A stretch of DNA of 5,331 nt from an uncultured Pseudomonadota bacterium (GTDB lineage: Bacteria > Myxococcota_A > UBA9042 > CAIXZC01). The DNA lies in contig CALGBT010000559.1 of assembly GCA_937884235.1 (NCBI GenBank), positions 1 through 5,331 of the forward strand, in the 5' to 3' direction. A program made the translations under genes and the position numbers. This document shows, one piece after another, positions 1 to 4,666 of the stretch. How positions within the stretch are numbered: the first letter of the stretch is position 1; every line of letters begins with the position of its first letter. A model generated the notes under the pieces. The model worked only from the letters and a program-made list of their open reading frames with translations. It did not search any database and was not told the DNA's origin.

Positions 1-105
1 GGAGTGGAAATTGCTATCCGCCTCCCGGGGCCGAGAGTCCTTGAAGGAATCGCCATCTACCAGAGCATCGCACCCCGAGGGGGAGAACGCCCAAAGCATG
101 CATAA
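1..105 (+). CDS. Possible C-terminal fragment of a convergent gene, hypothetical
   Basis: Frame 1 is open from the window edge to a TAA at 103-105 and gives 34 residues. They look protein-like: an alternating hydrophobic stretch (VEIAIRLPGPRVLEGIAIYQ) followed by a charged tail ending RPKHA. If real, it is the end of a gene that converges on the caspase gene, with a 22-bp gap (106-127) between the two stop codons. That is a normal tail-to-tail spacing. I do not recognise the family. A second frame (frame 2) is also open here, as is common in GC-rich DNA, so this call rests on plausible composition and geometry only. The alternative is that 1-127 is untranslated DNA downstream of the caspase gene. 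Confidence 0.35.
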   Translation, partial: GVEIAIRLPGPRVLEGIAIYQSIAPRGGERPKHA

Positions 106-127
106 AGCCAGGACTCTCCAGCTTCTT

Positions 128-1693
128 CTAAAGTACATAGCCAAACCCCAGAATGAGTCGGACGGAGTGCGACCACGAAATGGTCGTCCCGCCGCCGGAC
201 TGCTGATAGCGAAATCCGTGCACAAAGCCATCGAGATCGAGATTTATGACCGCCGGCCCGGTGAAGGGCGTAAATGTGAGCCCGGCGCCGATGCCCAGCA
301 GTCCCCCCAGGGCGGTTCTTGAGAACGACTCGCCGACATCTCGGCTCACTTTCTGATGCGACAGGATGGTGCCGGCCGTGAGTTGCGGGCGAACCACCAG
401 CCACCGCAGGTCCCAGCCATAGCCTAGAGTGGCGGCTAGCTCCATCTCCACCATGCTGACCTTGAGATCATCCAATTTCAGCGAGGAGGCACCGGCCAGC
501 AGGCGGGGGGTCACCCACCAGCGGTCAAGCAGAAAGGCCCACGCACCGCCGCCACCCAGGTGCGGGCCGAATCCCCCGAGGGTTGCGCGGTGACAATGCA
601 ACATCACGAGGGGGAGATGTCGGGTCAGGTTGGAATGTCCTTTGGCGCGGGCGAGACGGGGGTAGGAAATGGCGGTCATGGACTCGGGTGAGAGAACGGT
701 GCGAGAGTTTCGCAAGACCTCCACCTCGGCCTCGAGCAATTCGTCCTCGGCGCGCAGCAACCGCACCAGATAGTGGCCGGGGGCGAGGGCAACCCAGTGC
801 CCGGGAAGGAGTGCGTGCACCTCGGCAACCAACCGGCCCGACCGAGTGAAGATGAAGTAGTCACCCCAGGCCGCCAACTCCAGGGAGGTACTGATAGCAC
901 CCTGCAAATGGAGACTTGTGAGCGACACGTCCCTGGTCCCGGTGAGATTGATGTCCCAGACGGGCCGTTGGGGCATGCCGGTACGGGTGCTGGTCAGCAC
1001 CGTCCCGTTGCGCACGTAGTCCCACACCTCGGCCAGGGTGACCAGGCCATCGCCAGATGTGTCGGCCGCCCCCTTGAGGGCGGAGAGCAGCCAGAAGGAG
1101 AAGACGGAGTGTCTGTATTCGTCGGTTTCCTGAGCCTGTTCGGCGTGTCCTGCGGAGAGTAGCCAGGCGGTACCTGCAGCACCACTCGCCAACGGTTCTT
1201 GAGCCAGGAAGGGGGCAATGGACCGGGTTCCCTTGCCACGCACGATGGCACCGGCGTGGCAGCCGTCGATGATGCCGATGCGGACGCGAGCCGGCATCTT
1301 CTCAATTTGTTGCCGCAAAGTGGCCCCGTCCACGATTGTCCCCTCTGGATGGAGACCGTCAGGGCCGGCATGGCCAGAGTAGAAGAAGAGAAACATCCCC
1401 TCTCCGCCGTCCGCCGCCAGTTTCTCTTGCGCCTGGCGCAAGGCCTCAGCCACCGCGGTGCTGTCTTGGCCGGCGATGACCAACACATCTTCGGGAGCAA
1501 AGGCACCGACGGTGATCAGGACCTCCTTCAGTTCCCGAGCGTCGTCCTCGGCATACTTGAGTTCCGAGCCATCGGTGGAGAGGCCGTGATTGCTCCCCAC
1601 CAGCACTGCCAGCCGCCGCTGGGCGTGGCACAGCGTGGAGGCCAGGCAGCAGAGCAGGCCGGTGAGCAGAAGGATGGCGGGGCGGAATCTCAA
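128..1693 (-). CDS. Exported caspase-like (peptidase C14) protein with EF-hand-like loop and barrel-like C-terminus
   Basis: Predicted cysteine protease of 521 residues. With the TTG start at 1693, residues 1-24 form a signal peptide (basic MRFR, hydrophobic core, cleavage after CHA). The caspase fold covers about 25-250: first strand RRLAVLVGSN, YAEDDA near 47-52, catalytic His108 in YSGHAG, catalytic Cys145 in DGCHAG, and LLSAGH near 179-184. Residues 211-222 (DTSGDGLVTLAE) match a calcium-binding EF-hand loop. About 256-338 looks like a beta-sandwich linker. About 353-521 is rich in Gly and aromatics with alternating strands, like an outer-membrane beta-barrel, but it ends in Leu rather than Phe. 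The TTG overlaps the anti-sigma stop as TTGA and has GGGGAGG (1701-1707) 7 nt upstream. The in-frame ATG at 1744 would put 17 polar residues ahead of the signal peptide. The fold and dyad are seen in the sequence; the substrate is unknown, and periplasmic or outer-membrane location is inferred. Confidence 0.85.
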   Translation of the reverse strand: MRFRPAILLLTGLLCCLASTLCHAQRRLAVLVGSNHGLSTDGSELKYAEDDARELKEVLITVGAFAPEDVLVIAGQDSTAVAEALRQAQEKLAADGGEGMFLFFYSGHAGPDGLHPEGTIVDGATLRQQIEKMPARVRIGIIDGCHAGAIVRGKGTRSIAPFLAQEPLASGAAGTAWLLSAGHAEQAQETDEYRHSVFSFWLLSALKGAADTSGDGLVTLAEVWDYVRNGTVLTSTRTGMPQRPVWDINLTGTRDVSLTSLHLQGAISTSLELAAWGDYFIFTRSGRLVAEVHALLPGHWVALAPGHYLVRLLRAEDELLEAEVEVLRNSRTVLSPESMTAISYPRLARAKGHSNLTRHLPLVMLHCHRATLGGFGPHLGGGGAWAFLLDRWWVTPRLLAGASSLKLDDLKVSMVEMELAATLGYGWDLRWLVVRPQLTAGTILSHQKVSRDVGESFSRTALGGLLGIGAGLTFTPFTGPAVINLDLDGFVHGFRYQQSGGGTTISWSHSVRLILGFGYVL

Positions 1694-2478
1694 CGAACCG
1701 CCTCCCCGGTCTCGGGCCTGAAGAGCCTGTTCGCACGCAAGCATCCACTGACCGGCATCCAGGTGGCGAATGCCGCGGGTGTAGTAGGGGCATCGGTAGG
1801 GGCGAACTTCTGCGGACAGAAGAGCAGCACCAGTCGTTCTCCCTCTTCCACGGAGACCAGTTCGAAAGCCGGCTCAAGTGGCCATTCCGAACCCGGTCGA
1901 ACACCCTGGACAGTGCTTTGTGGATTTGCTGCCAGCAGGGCCACGTGATCAGACATCACATCATAGAGGGCAACGTGCCCAGGGGCGGCAACGGTTACTG
2001 CGGCCTGCAGTCGGGCGCCGAGCTCGAGGGAGAGGGATGGTTGTAGGAGGTGAGGTCCGTCGGGCCGCAGTTGATAGAGCAGTAGGTTCACCGGGGCCCC
2101 TTTCAGTCGGACTGCTGAGGGGAGAGGGCGAGGGGTCGTGTCCGGCGTGGAGTCCCCGGTCAAATCCAGGACTTGCGGTCCCACCAGGAGGGCCAGGGCA
2201 ATCACCGCGGCCAGTGCGGCAGAAATGCCGAATGCGGAACGCCGACGGGCTTGCCGCCTGAGCAGTTCTTCCTGGACTGTCGCCAGAATGCGGGCCTCCG
2301 CAGCGGGGGCGCTGAAGTTCAGCATTGCTTCGAGTCGCCTGGCACAAGCTGGACATGCGGCGACGTGAGCGGCCAGTTGCTGCTCGACCGCGCCGTCGAA
2401 CTCTCCCAGGCCGTACCCGTCAAGCTGTGGGGCAGACGGATGGCCGTCCTGCCAGAGCGTGTCCATTGGGTCCTTCAT
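1690..2478 (-). CDS. Transmembrane zinc anti-sigma factor with exported DUF4384-like domain
   Basis: Predicted 262-residue single-pass membrane protein that should hold the co-encoded ECF sigma factor inactive. Residues 1-75 resemble the anti-sigma zinc-finger (zf-HC2) domain, with H38-x3-C42-x2-C45 as the zinc-binding signature. A basic stretch (RRQARRR, 74-80) precedes one hydrophobic helix at about 82-104, so the N-terminus should be cytoplasmic. A Pro/Thr-rich linker (110-121) leads to an exported domain. Its central part (about 150-222: LGARLQAAVTVAAPGHVALY, then NPQST, PGSEWPLEP, GERLVLLFCP) has the layout of DUF4384, a domain known from caspase-like proteins. Start: the ATG overlaps the sigma stop as ATGA and has GGGGGA (2485-2490) 6 nt upstream; a second ATG at 2466 is less well placed. 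The stop overlaps the caspase start. The anti-sigma role is well supported by motif and context; the DUF4384 match is by eye. Confidence 0.88.
   Translation of the reverse strand: MKDPMDTLWQDGHPSAPQLDGYGLGEFDGAVEQQLAAHVAACPACARRLEAMLNFSAPAAEARILATVQEELLRRQARRRSAFGISAALAAVIALALLVGPQVLDLTGDSTPDTTPRPLPSAVRLKGAPVNLLLYQLRPDGPHLLQPSLSLELGARLQAAVTVAAPGHVALYDVMSDHVALLAANPQSTVQGVRPGSEWPLEPAFELVSVEEGERLVLLFCPQKFAPTDAPTTPAAFATWMPVSGCLRANRLFRPETGEAVR
1701..1707 (-). promoter_or_regulatory. Shine-Dalgarno that decides a TTG start for the caspase gene
   Basis: GGGGAGG on the minus strand lies 7 nt before the TTG at 1693-1691. It sits inside the last codons of the anti-sigma gene. With the TTGA start/stop overlap it implies that ribosomes ending the anti-sigma restart on the caspase. 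This is the main reason to prefer this start over the ATG at 1744. Confidence 0.7.
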
Positions 2479-2954
2479 GATGTTTCCCCCGCACGGGTTT
2501 TTGCCCGCTCCTTGAAACGAGCGAGGCGATACCCGACAGTACGACGTTTGAAACCGGTCACCTTGGCAATTTCTGCCTCGGTCATGCCATGGACGTGGTA
2601 GCAGACCGCAATGTGAATGTCGTCTGGGTCCATCTGGTCGTCCGCCAGCAATTGGGCTGCCAATACCAGCTTATCGGACTGGGTCTCGGAGTTTCCCGAG
2701 GTTTCCTGCATCTGCTGCCAGCGTTCCCGGAAGAGATCGTCCCGGCGCAACTTGCGGAGACGGTCCAGGCAAACTCGGGTGGCGATGGTATAGAGGTAGG
2801 TGGAGAGCCTGCTCTGCCCTTTGAAGGCGCCCTTGAGGTAGCGCACAAAGGTATCCTGGGCAGCGTCTTCCGCTTCTGCTTCGTCGTGCAGGATCCCCAG
2901 GCAGACCCGGTAGACCATACGCACATACAGGCGGTAGTCCTCTGCCGCACCCAT
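2475..2954 (-). CDS. ECF-type RNA polymerase sigma factor
   Basis: Short sigma-70 family regulator (159 residues) that would direct RNA polymerase to its own set of promoters. Region 2 covers about 5-70: YRLYVRMVYRVCLGIL, then the core-binding segment AEDAAQDTFVRYL (27-39), then the promoter-melting and -10 recognition helix STYLYTIATRVCLDRLRK (51-68). Region 4 covers about 108-152, with the -35-binding helix-turn-helix at MTEAEIAKVTGFKRRTVGYR. The length is normal for a minimal ECF factor with no extra C-terminal domain. Start: ATG at 2954 has GGGGA (2962-2966) 7 nt upstream. An in-frame TTG at 2978 has no Shine-Dalgarno and would lie about 9 nt from the predicted sigma70-like transcription start. 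It is the first gene of the operon and its stop overlaps the anti-sigma start. Which genes it controls cannot be read from the window. Confidence 0.92.
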   Translation of the reverse strand: MGAAEDYRLYVRMVYRVCLGILHDEAEAEDAAQDTFVRYLKGAFKGQSRLSTYLYTIATRVCLDRLRKLRRDDLFRERWQQMQETSGNSETQSDKLVLAAQLLADDQMDPDDIHIAVCYHVHGMTEAEIAKVTGFKRRTVGYRLARFKERAKTRAGETS

Positions 2955-2993
2955 CTTCCCATCCCCAAGCTGAGCCAATCGCTGAATCGACAG

Positions 2994-3022
2994 ATTCTAC
3001 CACCGCCGGGGAGTAAACCCAA
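2994..3022 (-). promoter_or_regulatory. Candidate sigma70-like promoter for the sigma/anti-sigma/caspase operon
   Basis: On the minus strand, TTGGGT (3022-3017) and TAGAAT (2999-2994) are separated by 17 bp. The -10 matches TATAAT at 5 of 6 positions and the -35 matches at 3 of 6. Transcription would begin near 2987, leaving about 33 nt before the ATG at 2954, enough for its Shine-Dalgarno. A short dyad GAATC-N4-GATTC (2984-2997) overlaps the -10 and start region and could be an operator or chance. Confidence 0.4.
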
Positions 3023-3055
3023 ACGCGGATGCGTGGCACTGCGTGCTGCGATTTA

Positions 3056-3083
3056 CGAACGGCGGTTTTGCCAAACTGGTTGG
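3056..3083 (-). promoter_or_regulatory. Candidate ECF-type (autoregulatory) promoter
   Basis: On the minus strand, CCAACC (3083-3078) is followed after 16 bp by CGTTCG (3061-3056). Many ECF sigma factors use an AAC-type -35 and a CGT-type -10 at this spacing, and they often transcribe their own operon. It faces the sigma gene and would give a leader of about 95 nt. A 15-bp dyad, GCCAA-N5-TTGGC (3070-3084), overlaps the -35. The match is to a loose pattern, so chance is a real possibility. Confidence 0.28.
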
Positions 3084-3155
3084 CTGCGGCGTCATATCAA
3101 CATACGTGCGGGTACGCGAGGGATTTCGTGCACTCCGAAAAACAGGGAGGAATTC

Positions 3156-4592
3156 ATGAGAAGAATGGGCTGGTTGGTTATGGGTTTGGCGCTGTTGGCG
3201 TTTGGATGCGGGAGCGAGAGCGAGGAAGAATCTTGCCTCGGGGCTTGTGTTGAAGGGGTCTGCGGCACCATGGGGGAATGTGACTGTGGCCAGTGCGGCG
3301 TCGGCAACATCTGTGCGGAAGGGCAATGTGTGGACGAGGTGGCATGGAACTACCAGAAGGCGTGTGGCGGGGGGAAGTGCGGCGAGGTGGAAGGCTGTGA
3401 CTGTGGAGCATGCGACCCAGGAATGGTCTGCAACGCCGAGCACAACTGCGTGGAGGACCCCTGTGTCGCGACTTGCGGTGACGTTGTCTGTGGCACCGTC
3501 GACGGCTGCGCCTGCGGGCAGTGCGGAGCCGACGAAACCTGCACGGGGGAAGGGGTCTGTGAGGCCCCTGACCTCTGTCTCGAGAAGTGTGTGGCCATTG
3601 AGTGCGGCCAGGTGGAAGATTGCGACTGCGGGTCCTGCCTCGACGGTGAGCAATGCAACGCCGGCAACTGTGAATGCCTCCCGGAATGTGGCCAGAACAA
3701 ATGCGGTCCCAATGGCTGTGGCGGCCTTTGCGGCGAGTGCCCGGCGGGGGAGGACTGCGGCTCTGATGGTAACTGCCACGACATTGTCTGTCTGGAGGAG
3801 ATGGTCTTTGGCCTGGGCCAGAAGCTGGATACCATGGCTATTGGTGCGGGTGGCCATCCGGGAGAGGCCATGGACGTCGATGACGATCCCGATACCTGTG
3901 CGCCGGCCGGTGACTGCGAGCTTGGCCTCAACAACCAGCTCTCCGGCCTGCTTGGTCAGATCGCCAACTTCGTCGATGCCAACAGCGAGCTCGCCAAGGC
4001 CCTTGACGAGGGCAAGCTGGTGTTGCTGGCGGAGTTGGTCGGCTATGAGGGCGAGGGGGTTCCCTTTACCCTTAATATGTATCTGGGCGACCCGGTGGTG
4101 CCCAAAGAAGAATGTGACTTCCAGACCGAGGTCTGCGACTACCTGGTTGCCCCGGGATCCTTTGATCTTGCCTTCTGCGCTCCCCTTATCTCCTTTGACG
4201 AAGCGCTGGTGGAGAACGGGAAGCTGACGGCCGGGGGCCCCGACTCGCTCTTCAGCCTGGCGATTCCCGTAACCGATGATCTGCTGCTTACGGTGACCGC
4301 CAACATGGCGCAGATCCAGGGTTCGTTTGTCGCCGGAGAGCCACCCACCATCACAGCTGGACTGGTGGGCGGAGCCATTCGCAAGGACAAGCTGCTGGAG
4401 TCGATTCAGGCGGTGCCCGACGAGATGTTTGACGGACTGCCGGTTTCCAAAGCGATGTTCGCCAACATTATCGAGATGTTCGTACAGAACGACGTCGATA
4501 CCGACGATGACGGTGAACCGGATGCGGCCTCCGTCGGCATCAAGTTCTCCACCATCGGTGCTCAGCTTACGGGTGTCGGGAGTTCTGAGTAG
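3156..4592 (+). CDS. Cysteine-rich repeat lipoprotein, deltaproteobacterial type
   Basis: Predicted 478-residue exported lipoprotein of unknown function. Residues 1-17 form a lipoprotein signal (MRRMGW, hydrophobic core, AFG) before Cys18; Ala at -3 is an unusual but tolerated lipobox residue. An acidic spacer (SESEEES) follows. Residues 27-212 hold 40 cysteines in five repeats of about 30-45 residues. The usual spacing is C-x3-C-x4-C-x5-C-x-C-x2-C-x5-C-x4/5-C, and the last repeat carries the CGPNGCGG-type motif common in deltaproteobacterial surface proteins. These cysteines probably form disulfides outside the cytoplasm. Residues 213-478 are a separate domain with few cysteines and an acidic loop (DTDDDGEPD, about 448-456) resembling calcium-binding thrombospondin-type-3 or EF-hand loops. 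Start: GGGAGGA (3145-3151) lies just ahead of this ATG and the signal peptide begins there; the frame is open back to 2589, but that part is antisense to the sigma gene. It is divergent from the sigma operon and might share its control region. Confidence 0.88.
   Translation: MRRMGWLVMGLALLAFGCGSESEEESCLGACVEGVCGTMGECDCGQCGVGNICAEGQCVDEVAWNYQKACGGGKCGEVEGCDCGACDPGMVCNAEHNCVEDPCVATCGDVVCGTVDGCACGQCGADETCTGEGVCEAPDLCLEKCVAIECGQVEDCDCGSCLDGEQCNAGNCECLPECGQNKCGPNGCGGLCGECPAGEDCGSDGNCHDIVCLEEMVFGLGQKLDTMAIGAGGHPGEAMDVDDDPDTCAPAGDCELGLNNQLSGLLGQIANFVDANSELAKALDEGKLVLLAELVGYEGEGVPFTLNMYLGDPVVPKEECDFQTEVCDYLVAPGSFDLAFCAPLISFDEALVENGKLTAGGPDSLFSLAIPVTDDLLLTVTANMAQIQGSFVAGEPPTITAGLVGGAIRKDKLLESIQAVPDEMFDGLPVSKAMFANIIEMFVQNDVDTDDDGEPDAASVGIKFSTIGAQLTGVGSSE
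3234..3776 (+). repeat. Five tandem cysteine-rich protein repeats within the lipoprotein
   Basis: This stretch encodes residues 27-207. Repeats begin at Cys27, about residue 66, Cys103, Cys141 and Cys174. Repeats 1, 3 and 4 have eight cysteines with almost identical spacing. Repeat 2 has seven, because Tyr66 (TAC, 3351-3353) stands where the first Cys is expected. Repeat 5 is a variant with wider glycine-rich spacing. DNA identity between units is only partial, so these look like old duplications rather than recent ones. Confidence 0.8.
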
Positions 4593-4638
4593 CCACCAGC
4601 CTATTGCCGGACTTCGCAACAGCCCCACAATCCTTTGA

Positions 4639-4644
4639 GATAAT
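4639..4644 (+). promoter_or_regulatory. Weak candidate -10 element before the FAD-subunit gene
   Basis: GATAAT matches TATAAT at 5 of 6 positions, with GCAACA 17 bp upstream as a poor -35 (3 of 6). Transcription would start near 4651, almost at the GGAGG Shine-Dalgarno (4653-4657), leaving a very short leader for the ATG at 4667. It may be a real short-leader promoter, a promoter for one of the later ATG starts, or chance. No convincing terminator follows the lipoprotein gene, so read-through is equally possible. Confidence 0.2.
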
Positions 4645-4666
4645 CACAGAACGGAGGTAGACTCGT

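Noticed and set aside
73..82. CCCC-GA-GGGG hairpin as a terminator of the caspase operon
   Set aside because: The loop is too small for the full stem and no T-run follows on the minus strand.
11..322. Plus-strand open frame across the caspase 3' end
   Set aside because: It is antisense to the barrel-like C-terminus, with low-complexity composition and no ribosome site or family resemblance.
1199..1948. Plus-strand 249-codon open frame
   Set aside because: It lies antisense to both the caspase catalytic region and the anti-sigma 3' part, where real domains are clear on the minus strand.
2954..2978. TTG at 2978 as the sigma factor start
   Set aside because: There is no Shine-Dalgarno before it and it lies too near the likely transcription start; ATG 2954 has GGGGA at good distance and matches normal ECF N-termini.
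2589..3155. Upstream extension of the lipoprotein reading frame
   Set aside because: The frame is open by chance antisense to the sigma gene. The signal peptide and strong Shine-Dalgarno place the start at 3156.
2997..4628. Long (543-codon) minus-strand open frame opposite the lipoprotein
   Set aside because: It is the mirror of the Cys-rich gene: antisense TGC/TGT codons read as Ala/Thr, so few stops arise. It has no recognisable domain, and the plus strand has a clear lipoprotein signal and repeats.
4593..4666. Terminator after the lipoprotein gene
   Set aside because: Only a four-base TTGC/GCAA pairing is visible, with no stable GC stem or T-run.
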